Origin: Halopelagius fulvigenes
Lineage (GTDB): Archaea; Halobacteriota; Halobacteria; Halobacteriales; Haloferacaceae
Assembly: GCF_042662625.1 (NCBI RefSeq)
Contig: NZ_JBHSXH010000009.1
Location: 682,001 to 746,000 of the forward strand
Reading direction: 5' to 3'
DNA: 64,000 nucleotides
The notes below the pieces were generated by a model. The model saw only the letters and a list, made by a program, of their open reading frames with translations. It was not told the DNA's origin and ran no database searches. Positions 41,350 through 50,094 of the stretch are shown here, piece by piece (positions within the stretch are counted from its first letter, which is position 1; each line of letters begins with the position of its first letter). The position numbers and the translations under genes were made by a program.

Positions 41350-41738
41350 GTAGTGGAGCACCTCTCACAGTATCCGTCTGAACTGTGTATGCGGCCAGCG
41401 TGGGAATCGCCGGAAGAGACGACAGCGTACGTCTCTAAATCGCGCACCGTAACCGGCGTGGACGCATACTATGTAATCTCGATTACTGTACTTCGTCTCG
41501 GGCGGGCTGGACTGATAATGGTAATCTTCACCCGCATTTTCATAGATAGTCCGTTCGATACGTCCAGCAGACGACGGTTGTCCTCTCACTATCGCGAGTA
41601 ACGAAACTCCCCACTACTGCAACGTCGGTCGGGGCGCAGTCCTGTAACGGAGCGTAATCGGAGGACGACGCGCGCCCCGCGCCCGCCCTCTCATACTAGG
41701 GAGGGTCGCTATACGGGAGCAGATTGAGACGAAGTAGC
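41350..41738. other. 389-bp intergenic region with two dyads
   Basis: No supported gene is present. It holds the dyad at 41366-41387 and a perfect palindrome GTAATC-TC-GATTAC at 41473-41486. Open frames here (for example 41365-41589 on the minus strand) lack a promoter and family features. Confidence 0.45.
41366..41387. promoter_or_regulatory. dyad CACAGT-N10-ACTGTG in the wHTH promoter
   Basis: Two perfect six-base arms with a ten-base spacer span 22 bp, 17-38 nt upstream of the ATG at 41349. The site overlaps the expected TATA region, so an autorepressor is plausible. Confidence 0.5.
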
Positions 41739-43148
41739 ATGTCATCTGTTGACGTAAACGACGGGCGGAGTCTCAAGCGGAACATGGGGCTGTTCGGCGC
41801 ACTCAGCACCGTCGTGGCGGGCACCCTCGGGGCGGGGTTGTTCGTCACGCTGGGGACGGCGAGTGCGACGACGGGACCGAGCGTCATCTTGGTCGTCGCC
41901 CTCTCGGGCATCCTCGCCATGAGCATCGCGCTCAACTACGGGTGGGTCGCCACCATCTTTCCGGGGGCCGCGGGGTCGTACGCGTACGTCTCGCGGACGT
42001 TCGAGAACCGGCTTCCGGGCTTCATCGTCACGTGGTCGAAGTGGCTCGGGTACATGGCGGCTGACGCCGCACTCGCCATCGGGTTCGGGTCGTACCTGCA
42101 GGTGTTCTACCCGGCGGTGGACCCGACGCTCGCCGGGTTCGGTCTCCTGACCGTCCTCTTTCTGGTCAACCTCGTCGGGACGAAGGGGTACACCGTCTCG
42201 CAGAACGCCATCTTCGCCGTCCTCATCCTCTCCATCCTCGTGTTGGTGATTCCGGGGTCGTTCAGCGTCGAACCCGCGAACTACCAGCCGTTCTTCACCG
42301 GCGGGTTCGACGGGTTCGTCGGCGCGGCGGTGCCGCTGTTCTACGCGTACATCGGCATCGCCGTCGCCGGGCAGATGGGCGCGGAGGTGAAGAATCCCTC
42401 GCGGAACCTCCCGCTCGCGATGGCGGGCGGGACGGCCATCCTCATCGTCCTGTACATGTGGACCTCCGCGGTCATCTACGGCGTCGTCTCCAACTACACC
42501 GTGTTGGCGAACTCAGCCCGACCGCTGGCGACGGCGGCGGAGGCGTTCCTCGGCGATAGCGCGACGGCGATAGTCGCGTTCGGCGGCCTGTTGGCCACCG
42601 CCTCCAGCGTCCACGCGGTGATGGCGGCGGGCATCAAGATGCCGTACTCGTGGGCGTGGGACGAGGTGTTCCCCAAGTGGTTCTCCTCCGTCTCCGACCG
42701 GTTCGGCACGCCCCACTGGTCGCTTCTGACCCTCTACGTCGTCGCCTCGGCGCTGACGTTCTGGAGCACCGGCCTGAGTCAGGCCATCGCCATCGCGACG
42801 TTCAGCTACCTCATCGCCTACGCCGCCGTCTCCATCACCGTCCTCTACATCCTCTGGACGGACTCCAGACTCGCCGAGAGCGCCGGATTCACCCGCCCGA
42901 CGCTCCTCTCGGTGACCGGACTCGTCGGCGGACTCGGCTCCGTCGGCCTCCTGACGCAGGCGTATCAGGGGTCGCTCTCCGTCTACGTGCCGTGGGTGGC
43001 TATCGGCCTCGTCGTCTTCGGCGTCTTCTGGTACCGCGGGCGGCAGAAGGACGTGGACGTGGAGGCCATCTTGGCGACGCTTCCGGGCGTCCCCTCAGAC
43101 GAGTACGACCCGCAGGTGCGCGCAAAGGGGGTGACCGACGATGACTGA
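41739..43148 (+). CDS. APC superfamily amino acid permease
   Basis: The 469-residue membrane protein has about 12 transmembrane helices. 'LFGALSTVVAGTLGAGLFVTLGTASATTGPSV' is the APC helix-1 substrate-binding region ('GAGLF') and 'AYIGIAVAGQMGAEVKNPSRNLPLA' is the helix-6-type segment with an N-P-R motif. It should import amino acids or related compounds by cation symport. Start 41739 ('MSSVDVNDG'). The M20 peptidase overlaps its stop by eight bases, suggesting that the permease brings in the peptidase substrate. Confidence 0.92.
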   Translation: MSSVDVNDGRSLKRNMGLFGALSTVVAGTLGAGLFVTLGTASATTGPSVILVVALSGILAMSIALNYGWVATIFPGAAGSYAYVSRTFENRLPGFIVTWSKWLGYMAADAALAIGFGSYLQVFYPAVDPTLAGFGLLTVLFLVNLVGTKGYTVSQNAIFAVLILSILVLVIPGSFSVEPANYQPFFTGGFDGFVGAAVPLFYAYIGIAVAGQMGAEVKNPSRNLPLAMAGGTAILIVLYMWTSAVIYGVVSNYTVLANSARPLATAAEAFLGDSATAIVAFGGLLATASSVHAVMAAGIKMPYSWAWDEVFPKWFSSVSDRFGTPHWSLLTLYVVASALTFWSTGLSQAIAIATFSYLIAYAAVSITVLYILWTDSRLAESAGFTRPTLLSVTGLVGGLGSVGLLTQAYQGSLSVYVPWVAIGLVVFGVFWYRGRQKDVDVEAILATLPGVPSDEYDPQVRAKGVTDDD

Positions 43149-44394
43149 CGGACGCGACGCCCCCGGTTCCGACGCCTCCGAGTCCGACGCGTCGCCGCAC
43201 CTCGCCGTCGATTACGACGAGACGGTGTCGCTGCTGCAGGACCTCGTGCGGATTCCGAGCCCGTACTTCGAGGAAGACGAGATAAGCGAGTTCGTCTACG
43301 GGTGGTTGGACGAACGCGGACTCGACCCCGAGTACCACCGCGTGAGCGAACCCGACATCACCGAGTACGAGGGACGGAACGTCGTCGCGCGACTGGAGGG
43401 GTCGGACCCCGACGCGCCGACGCTTCTCCTGAACGCGCACATGGACACCGTCCTCCTCGTTGAGGACTGGGAGGAAGAGCCCACGTCGGGGCGAATCGAG
43501 GACGGGAAACTGTACGGGCAGGGGGCCTGCGACATGAAGGGCGGCCTCGCCGCCGTGATGAAGGCGTTCGAGGCACTCGCGGCGTCGGACGCGGAACTCC
43601 GCGGCGACGTGCTTCTGACGGCCGTCGTGGACGAGGAGGGACCGTACGGCCTCGGGACGGACCGCCTGATACGGGACGGCTACACCGACGACTGCGACGC
43701 GGCCATCGTCACCGAACCCGGCCCGGTTCTGGCGCAGGAGGACATCGAGAACCCCGCCCTCCTCCTCGGCGCGCGCGGGCGATACCTCTACGACATCGAG
43801 GTGCGCGGGCAGGCCGCCCACGGGTCGAAACCGAGTGAGGGCGTCAACGCCGTCGTGGACGCCGGGAAGGTGGCCGCCGGACTCGCGGAGATGGAGACGG
43901 GGTCGCACCCGAAACTCGGCGACGGGTCGGTCTGTCCGCTCAAGATAGCGGGCGGCAGTCAGACGCTCTCGGTGCCCGAACGCGCCCGGTTGATGGTGGA
44001 CCGCCACGTCGTCGTCGGCGAGACGGAGGGGGGCGTCCGCGCCGACGCCGAACGCGTCGTCTCCGAACTCGAGTTAGAGAGCGAGGTGGACGTGGGGTTC
44101 CGCGAGGCCCCCTCCGACGACATCCGCTACGGCCCGTACGTCACCGACGAGGACCACCCCCTCGTCGGGTCGTTGGCGGCGGCCACCCGCGAGGTGACGG
44201 GCGAGGACCCCGCGTACGGCTACTTCTCCAGCGTCGGCGACTTCAACTACCTCGGCGACAGGGCCGGACTCCCGACGGTCATCCTCGGCCCCGACGGCGA
44301 GAACATCCACGCCGCGGGCGAGTTCGTCTACCTCGACGACGTGGTGGAAGTGGCGGACGTCGTGACTCGGGCCGCCGCCGACCTGTTGGAGTAG
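43141..44394 (+). CDS. M20 family peptidase/deacylase (ArgE/DapE-like)
   Basis: The 417-residue enzyme contains M20 metal-site motifs: 'LLNAHMDTVLL' (His, Asp), 'GQGACDMKGGLAAVM' (Asp), 'VVDEEGPYGLGT' (Glu pair) and 'SVGDFNYLGDRAGLPTV' near the C-terminus. The family hydrolyses N-acyl amino acids or dipeptides. Its start overlaps the permease gene by eight bases, so the two are coupled and the enzyme may process what the permease imports. No signal peptide; cytoplasmic. Confidence 0.92.
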   Translation: MTDGRDAPGSDASESDASPHLAVDYDETVSLLQDLVRIPSPYFEEDEISEFVYGWLDERGLDPEYHRVSEPDITEYEGRNVVARLEGSDPDAPTLLLNAHMDTVLLVEDWEEEPTSGRIEDGKLYGQGACDMKGGLAAVMKAFEALAASDAELRGDVLLTAVVDEEGPYGLGTDRLIRDGYTDDCDAAIVTEPGPVLAQEDIENPALLLGARGRYLYDIEVRGQAAHGSKPSEGVNAVVDAGKVAAGLAEMETGSHPKLGDGSVCPLKIAGGSQTLSVPERARLMVDRHVVVGETEGGVRADAERVVSELELESEVDVGFREAPSDDIRYGPYVTDEDHPLVGSLAAATREVTGEDPAYGYFSSVGDFNYLGDRAGLPTVILGPDGENIHAAGEFVYLDDVVEVADVVTRAAADLLE

Positions 44395-44475
44395 TCGGCG
44401 CGTCGGACACACCGCGTCGCCGACCCTCTCTCCTCGCCGCGCCCTCGCGCCGAACCCCGGAACCGGGGACAGACA

Positions 44476-44482
44476 TATTTAA
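44476..44482 (+). promoter_or_regulatory. TATA element for the DNA methyltransferase gene
   Basis: TATTTAA is centred 27 nt before the ATG at 44506. It supports this ATG over the in-frame GTG at 44497. Confidence 0.6.
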
Positions 44483-44505
44483 TTTCGAAATGTACGGTGG
44501 ACGCA

Positions 44506-45591
44506 ATGGAGTCGCGCCACCGCGTCGTCGTCGGCGACGCCCGGGAGATGGATGCCGTCGGCGACGACGCCGTCGAACTCGTCGTCACGTCGCCGCCGTA
44601 CCCGATGATAGAGATGTGGGACGACCAGTTCGCCGAACTCTCGCGGGACGCCGCCGACGCCCTCGCGGCCGGCGACGGGGCCGCCGCCTTCGACGCGATG
44701 CACGAGGTGTTGGCGGACGTCTGGCGCGAGGTGAAACGCGTCCTCGTCCCCGGCGGCATCGCCTGCGTCAACGTCGGCGACGCGACGCGGAAGGTGGACG
44801 ACAGCTTCCGCGTCTACCAGAACCACGCGCGGGTCGTCGAGGCGTTCGCGGACCTCGGTTTCGAACCGCTCCCGGACGTCCTGTGGCGGAAGCCGACCAA
44901 TAGCGCGGCGAAGTTCATGGGCAGCGGGATGATTCCGCCGAACGCGTACGTCACCCTCGAACACGAGTACGTCCTCGTGTTCCGCAACGGGTCGCGGTCG
45001 CGGTCGTTCGACCCCGGCGATTCGGCGCGGTACGAGTCGGCGTACTTCTGGGAGGAACGGAACCGCTGGTTCTCGGACGTGTGGACCGACGTGACGGGGG
45101 CCTCACAGCGGATGGCCGGCGCGGGCGACGCCGCCGACGCCTCGGACGACGCCGGTTCGCTCGGCGAGATGCGGGAGCGAAGCGCCGCGTACCCCTTCGA
45201 GGTGCCGTACCGCCTGATAAACATGTACTCCGTCTACGGCGACACCGTCCTCGACCCGTTCTGGGGGACCGGAACGACGTCGCTGGCGGCGATGGTCGCC
45301 GGTCGGAACTCCGTCGGCGTCGAACTGGAGGCGGGCTTCGCGGACGCGTTCGACCGGCGGGTGGCGAACGCGCCCGCACTCTCCCGAGAGGTGGCGACAC
45401 GGCGTCTCGACGACCACCGCGAGTTCGTCGCCCGACGCCGCGAGGAGGGCGAGACGTTCGAGTACGAGTCCGAGACGTACGAGTTCCCCGTGACGACGAA
45501 ACAGGAGCGGTCGCTGACGCTCTACGCCGTGGACGAGGTGACGGAGACGGACGAGGGGTACCGCGCGCGGCACGAACCGGTAGGGCGGTAG
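44506..45591 (+). CDS. beta-class DNA methyltransferase (orphan, probably m4C)
   Basis: The 361-residue enzyme has motif IV 'TSPPY' (28-32) before motif I 'DPFWGTGTTSLAAM' (250-263), the beta-class order. SPPY favours N4-cytosine methylation. No restriction endonuclease is adjacent, so it is an orphan. Haloarchaea carry a conserved orphan m4C methylase that marks CTAG; the length and context fit, but the target is inference. ATG 44506 is chosen from the TATA position. The M20 gene ends 111 nt upstream; the convergent amidohydrolase lies downstream. Confidence 0.9.
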   Translation: MESRHRVVVGDAREMDAVGDDAVELVVTSPPYPMIEMWDDQFAELSRDAADALAAGDGAAAFDAMHEVLADVWREVKRVLVPGGIACVNVGDATRKVDDSFRVYQNHARVVEAFADLGFEPLPDVLWRKPTNSAAKFMGSGMIPPNAYVTLEHEYVLVFRNGSRSRSFDPGDSARYESAYFWEERNRWFSDVWTDVTGASQRMAGAGDAADASDDAGSLGEMRERSAAYPFEVPYRLINMYSVYGDTVLDPFWGTGTTSLAAMVAGRNSVGVELEAGFADAFDRRVANAPALSREVATRRLDDHREFVARRREEGETFEYESETYEFPVTTKQERSLTLYAVDEVTETDEGYRARHEPVGR

Positions 45592-45625
45592 GTCGGGTCT
45601 CGGCGTCCCCGTCGGTCCGGTCGCT

Positions 45626-46963
45626 TCACTCGCTTCCGGCCGCGCCGTTCGCCGGGTTCGCGGGGGCCCCGTCGAACTCGACGGACCGGGCGCGCCGCCG
45701 TATCTCGTCGGCGTCGCCCGTCTGCAGACCGCCCGCCGCCTCGTCGTACACGACCCGACCGTCCACCATCGTGAACTCCACGTCGTCGCCGTGCGCGCCG
45801 AAGACGAGGTGCGAGAGCACGTCGTGAAGCGGCGTCGCGCGCGTCACGTCCGTATCGAGGGCGACGATATCGGCCTTCCACCCCTCGCGGAGTTCGCCGA
45901 CGCGTTCGAACCCGGCGGCCTTCGCGCCGTTGACCGTCGCCATCTCGAAGATGACCCGCGCGGGCGTCGCCTCCGAGTCGAGGTGTTCGACCTTCTGGAG
46001 GAGGCTCGCCTGCCGCATCTCGGTGAACGGGTCGAGCGTGTTGTTGCACGGCGGGCCGTCGTTGCCGAGGGCGACGTTGATACCCCGGTCGAGGTAGTCC
46101 ACCACGGGCGCGACGCCGGAGGCGAGTTTCATGTTCGAGGAGGGGCAGTAGGTGACGTGCGTCCCCGTCTCAGCGAGCAGTTCGCGCTCTCTCTCGTCGG
46201 TCCAGACGCAGTGGGCTAACACGACGTCCTCGCCGGTCAGGCCGACTTCGTGAAGCCACTCGATGTTGCGCATCCCGGTGTCCTCGGCGACGGTTTCGAC
46301 CTCGTCGCGGTTCTCGCTGGCGTGGGTGTGGATGGTCACGCCGTCGTAGCGGTCGGCGATGTCCCGCGCCCCGCGGAGGCACTCCTCGGTGCAACTGACC
46401 GCGAACCGCGGTGTGACGGCGTAGCGAATCCGGCCGTCGCGCGCGCCGTGGTACTTCTCGACGAGTCGTTCCGTCTCGGCGAGGGCTTCCCCGGTGTCCT
46501 CGAACAGTCCGTCGGGCGCGCGCTTGTCCATCAGCACCTTGCCGAGGCGTCCGCGGATTCCCATCTCCGCCGCCGCCTCGAACGCCTCGTCGGCGTGGGC
46601 CACCGAGAGGTGGTCTACGACCGTCGTCGTTCCGCTCTCCAGCAGTTCGAGGTAGCCCAGTCGCGCCGCCGTCCGCATCCCCTCGGCGTCCAGCGACGCC
46701 TCCATCGGGAGGACGTGGTCGAACAGCCAATCGAGGAGCGAGGTGTCGTCCGCGATGCCTCGCCCGAGGCTCTGGACGGAGTGGACGTGCCCGCCAACGA
46801 GGCCCGGGAGGAGGAGGTCGAACTCCCGAACCTCGTGGTCGGGGTGGGCGTCTTCGACCGCCGCTCTGTCGCCGACGGCGACGATGCGGTCGTTCTCGAC
46901 GACGACCGCGCCGTCGTCGTGTACGGTTGTGGAGTCGGCGATGACGGTTCCGGCGAGTAGCAT
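45626..46963 (-). CDS. amidohydrolase (guanine/cytosine deaminase-like)
   Basis: The 445-residue enzyme has the amidohydrolase metal core: 'LLLPGLVGGHVHSVQSLGRGI' (HxH near 59-61), 'VTIHTHASENRDEVE' (HTHA), 'DVVLAHCVWTDERE' (AHC) and 'NVALGNDGPPCNNTLDPF' (GND). This layout matches the SAH/MTA deaminase, guanine deaminase and TrzA-like group that deaminate heterocyclic rings. The exact substrate is not fixed by motif. ATG 46963 used; no partner gene is coupled. Confidence 0.9.
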   Translation of the reverse strand: MLLAGTVIADSTTVHDDGAVVVENDRIVAVGDRAAVEDAHPDHEVREFDLLLPGLVGGHVHSVQSLGRGIADDTSLLDWLFDHVLPMEASLDAEGMRTAARLGYLELLESGTTTVVDHLSVAHADEAFEAAAEMGIRGRLGKVLMDKRAPDGLFEDTGEALAETERLVEKYHGARDGRIRYAVTPRFAVSCTEECLRGARDIADRYDGVTIHTHASENRDEVETVAEDTGMRNIEWLHEVGLTGEDVVLAHCVWTDERERELLAETGTHVTYCPSSNMKLASGVAPVVDYLDRGINVALGNDGPPCNNTLDPFTEMRQASLLQKVEHLDSEATPARVIFEMATVNGAKAAGFERVGELREGWKADIVALDTDVTRATPLHDVLSHLVFGAHGDDVEFTMVDGRVVYDEAAGGLQTGDADEIRRRARSVEFDGAPANPANGAAGSE

Positions 46964-47053
46964 CTTCCCTCACGGTGGTGGGGAGTCCGACTGATATGGG
47001 TTCCGACTTCGGGGTCGGCGACTCCGATACGTGTCTTCTCGTCTCCCCCCGCC

Positions 47054-48481
47054 TCACGGCAGGAACGGCGGCTGCGCCGTCGGTAGCGATATCAACCAGA
47101 GGCTCGCGGCGGTGTAGCCCACCATGACGAACACGAACGGGAACTGGCTCCAGATGGCCTGCATCCGACTCGGGAACAGGCGGTAGGCGACGGAGTGAGC
47201 CACCCAGACCGCCAGCACGTGGCCGCCGAGGACGAACACGATGTCGAGCGCGCCGAACCACGACGGGAGCGTCAGCACCAGCGGATTCGCCGGGGGCGAG
47301 AGCGGCGACCCGACGACGGCGACGAGCGACGGGGCCAACGAGACGAAGAAGCCGAAGTAGTGTGCGAGGTGGTAGCCCGCGGCGATCGCCAGAAGCGGCG
47401 GGGTGAACCCGACGGCGAGTTCGTGCGCGGTGCGGTGCGTCCGGAGGCGGTTCGCGGCGGCGCGGGCGGCGAGGAGGTACGCGCCGTAGAACGCCAGGAA
47501 GCCGCCGACGAACAGGCCGCCGTAGACGACGAGGGGCGGGACGCCGACGTCGACGGCGGCCCGGACGAACTGCGCCCCCTGCCGCGTCGTCACGAACCCG
47601 CTGAAGGTGAGTTCCCAGACGAGGGCGACGGCTATCGCCGCGTCGTCGAGGCCCGTCACGAGGCCGTTCGCGTAGGCGTCGTCGCTCTCGCCGCCGACGA
47701 GGCGCATCCCGGGCAGGTGAGCGCGGAGGCGTCCCTCGTCCCACGAGAACGGCGCGACGCGGCCGTAGAACCGGAAGAACACCGAGACGGGGTCCGCGTT
47801 CCGGAACCACGCCTCCGCGCCGACGGCGAGGGCCCCCGAGACGGTCAGCGCCGAGTAGGCGACGACGGCCGCGCCCAGCAGTTCCGGTCGCTTCGTGATT
47901 CCGGTCGTCGTCTCCACCCACACGAGGCCGAGGAGGCCGACGACGGCGGGCCACCGCCCGAACCGCGCCGGGTAGTCGAGGAAGCCGTTGGGGAGGCGCG
48001 CGGCGACGGTTCGCCACGGGTTCAGCGCGGGCCAGACGTTCCCCACGGCGTAGGAGAGCATCGTGAGGCCCGCGCGCAGGCCGGCGAAGACGACGACGAC
48101 GGCGAAGTTGACCGTCGGCACCTGCGGACCGGTCAGACCGCTGTAGACGACGAGGACGAGGCCGACGAGTCCGAGGAGGTGAAGCGCGACGACGCCGCCG
48201 CGGTAGAGCGACCGGACGCCGAAGTCGCGGTGGGTCCGGTGGATGTCGCGGACGAACCGCCGGTCGGTGACGAAACTGGCCAAGAGCGCGGACGCGCCGA
48301 TGGTCGCGCCGCCGGTGGCGACGTAGAGCCACCGCGGAATCGACAGCGCGTCCCTCGACGCCCCCTGCAGGCCGACGGCCGCGTTGCTGGCCGAGACGCC
48401 CTCCGCGACGAGGAGCGTTCCGACGAGGGCGAGACAGCACGCGAGGGCGCGCCCGACGAGTCTGTCACGCGATGAGGGCAT
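47054..48481 (-). CDS. polytopic membrane protein of the P19/Tp34-like operon
   Basis: The 475-residue product has about 11-12 hydrophobic helices. His-containing stretches include 'IAAGYHLAHYFGFFVS' (His pair) and 'VLGGHVLAVWVAHSVAYRLFPSR'. I do not recognise a named family. It overlaps the zinc-finger/TM gene by 17 nt and forms a three-gene cluster with the P19/Tp34-like lipoprotein. By analogy with bacterial P19 systems that pair a periplasmic metal-binding protein with a membrane permease, it could be the transport or oxidoreductase component, which is inference. Confidence 0.72.
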   Translation of the reverse strand: MPSSRDRLVGRALACCLALVGTLLVAEGVSASNAAVGLQGASRDALSIPRWLYVATGGATIGASALLASFVTDRRFVRDIHRTHRDFGVRSLYRGGVVALHLLGLVGLVLVVYSGLTGPQVPTVNFAVVVVFAGLRAGLTMLSYAVGNVWPALNPWRTVAARLPNGFLDYPARFGRWPAVVGLLGLVWVETTTGITKRPELLGAAVVAYSALTVSGALAVGAEAWFRNADPVSVFFRFYGRVAPFSWDEGRLRAHLPGMRLVGGESDDAYANGLVTGLDDAAIAVALVWELTFSGFVTTRQGAQFVRAAVDVGVPPLVVYGGLFVGGFLAFYGAYLLAARAAANRLRTHRTAHELAVGFTPPLLAIAAGYHLAHYFGFFVSLAPSLVAVVGSPLSPPANPLVLTLPSWFGALDIVFVLGGHVLAVWVAHSVAYRLFPSRMQAIWSQFPFVFVMVGYTAASLWLISLPTAQPPFLP

Positions 48482-48746
48482 AGACGATGAGGAAGCCGAA
48501 GTAGAGGAGGACGAGGACGCCCAGCGCGCGGATGCGGAACGAGCGAATCTCCGCCTCCTCTTCGAGGTACGCCTCGCGGTACGATTCTCGCTCCGCCTCC
48601 GTCACGTCGGCGGGGTGGCGCACCCCGCGGTGGAGGATGCGGAGTCTGTCCGTCGGGAACGTCCGACCGCACGTTCGGCAGGCGAACTCGTCGGTGCCGG
48701 TCGGTTCCTCGGGCGCGTCCGTCGCGGCGTTCGTCGTCTCCGTCAT
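48465..48746 (-). CDS. C2H2-like zinc finger fused to a TM helix (DUF7410-like)
   Basis: The 93-residue protein combines a 'FACRTCGRTFPTDRLRILHRGVRHP' zinc finger (CxxC...HxxxxH) with a C-terminal helix 'ALGVLVLLYFGFLIVYALIA'. The finger is cytoplasmic or extracytoplasmic depending on topology. I recall this as DUF7410 in haloarchaea, unverified. It sits between the lipoprotein and the multi-TM protein of the cluster, overlapping the latter by 17 nt. Likely an accessory or regulatory subunit. Confidence 0.78.
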   Translation of the reverse strand: MTETTNAATDAPEEPTGTDEFACRTCGRTFPTDRLRILHRGVRHPADVTEAERESYREAYLEEEAEIRSFRIRALGVLVLLYFGFLIVYALIA

Positions 48747-48842
48747 GGGTTGTGGATGTGGTCGTCGGTCGTCGGTCGTCTTCCGTCCGTGCGTCGGTGT
48801 AGGAGCGTCCGTCTCTCAGGTGTTTCGTCTCGCCGCCGGGCG

Positions 48843-49928
48843 TCACTCGCTCACGTCGAACGTCATCGGCGGCATGTCGAGGAACGCCGTCTCGTAGCCG
48901 TCGTGGCGGGCGATCTGCGGCGGTACGTCCACGGCGACTTCGAGCGTATCGCCGCCGCGCACCTCGCCGACGCCCGCGCCGTAGTGGTAGCCGAGTTCCG
49001 GGTCGAGCGTCCGCGCGAGGGTGCCCTCGAACGCCGTCCCCCCGTCGCGGGTCAGCGTCGCGGTCAGTCCCATCATCGGCAGGGCGATTCGGTTGTGCGG
49101 CGTGCGGGCCGAGAGGTAGAGGTAGGTGCCGGAGTCGCCGAAGCGTCCCTTCGACGGATTCTCGACGGCGAAGGCGTGGAAGACGGCGTCTCCGCTGGTC
49201 GCGCGGCCGAGGTGTCGGCCCGGGAGGGCGTCCTTCTTCGGCGCGACGCCCACGGGGAACTTCATCTCCATGGGTTCGACCGCGCCGCGTTCGCCCGCGT
49301 CGTCGAGGCGTTTCAGCGGAACGTCGTACAGGTCGTCCGTGTCGAAGGTGAAGGTGAAGGAGGCCGTCTCCGCCGACTGGAAGCGTCCGGCGAACGCCCC
49401 CGTCCGGTCGAGGGAGACGCCGCCGACGTTCACCGTCGCCTCGTACTCGCCCTCGCCGTCGAGGACGTAGTTCGACCCGTAGTGCAGCCCCATCTGCTGG
49501 GAGAGCATCGGGTAGGCGAGCTCCTCCGTGACGAGACTCCCGTCGCGGGTTATCTCGATGGTCACCCCCGAGTCGAGGGGGAGAACCGTCCGCGTCTCTC
49601 GGTCCCAAAGCGAGACCATGAGGTGCAGCGAGTCCTCCGACTCGACCACCGTCTTCGACAGTTCGGTCCCGGTGAGCGTCCAGAAGCGGTGGGGGTACGA
49701 GTACGTCAACGCGACGCCGTAGGGCCCCGCCGTCGTCGTCCCGTACGTCTTCATCCCCTCGGTGAGGGCGGGTCGGTAGACGGCGTTGGGGCGGTTCTCG
49801 ACCAACGGCGGGTCGCGCCACGCCGACTGCGTCTCGAACCCGAGCGTTCCGAGACACCCGGCGGTGCCGACGAGCGAACCCGCCCCGAGGGCCTTGATAG
49901 CGTCACGGCGGGAGAGATTCGGTGACAT
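48843..49928 (-). CDS. P19/Tp34-like (DUF7350) Tat lipoprotein, metal-binding type
   Basis: The 361-residue protein starts 'MSPNLSRRDAIKALGAGSLVGTAGC', a Tat signal with lipobox Cys25. Two repeated Ig-like segments follow ('GVALTYSYPHRFWTLTGTE' and 'MEMKFPVGVAPKKDALPGRHLG'), which recall the P19/Tp34 iron/copper-binding fold and its haloarchaeal DUF7350 relatives. Met-rich 'MEMKF' and 'LDMPPMTFDV' could bind metal. It is the first gene of the cluster, with the two membrane genes after it on the minus strand. Confidence 0.8.
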   Translation of the reverse strand: MSPNLSRRDAIKALGAGSLVGTAGCLGTLGFETQSAWRDPPLVENRPNAVYRPALTEGMKTYGTTTAGPYGVALTYSYPHRFWTLTGTELSKTVVESEDSLHLMVSLWDRETRTVLPLDSGVTIEITRDGSLVTEELAYPMLSQQMGLHYGSNYVLDGEGEYEATVNVGGVSLDRTGAFAGRFQSAETASFTFTFDTDDLYDVPLKRLDDAGERGAVEPMEMKFPVGVAPKKDALPGRHLGRATSGDAVFHAFAVENPSKGRFGDSGTYLYLSARTPHNRIALPMMGLTATLTRDGGTAFEGTLARTLDPELGYHYGAGVGEVRGGDTLEVAVDVPPQIARHDGYETAFLDMPPMTFDVSE

Positions 49929-50094
49929 GGTGCGAGACTGTCGCCCGCGGCGGCGGACGACGCCAATGGTGCCCCTTGCGGTCCGACGGGGATGACGCTT
50001 GCGAAGGTGGCGCGCGGTTCGACTCGCAGACCGAACGTGCGGCTACCACGCGACGAACGCCGGGCCGACGCGCGACGAACGCGAACGGGGCGGA

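Noticed and set aside
41365..41589. 74-residue minus-strand frame between two regulator/permease genes
   Set aside because: No TATA-like element at the start and no family features; it overlaps the dyad region.
46170..48440. 756-codon open frame on the minus strand
   Set aside because: It is antisense/shifted relative to real genes (amidohydrolase and membrane protein) and is Arg/Pro-rich, a high-GC artefact.
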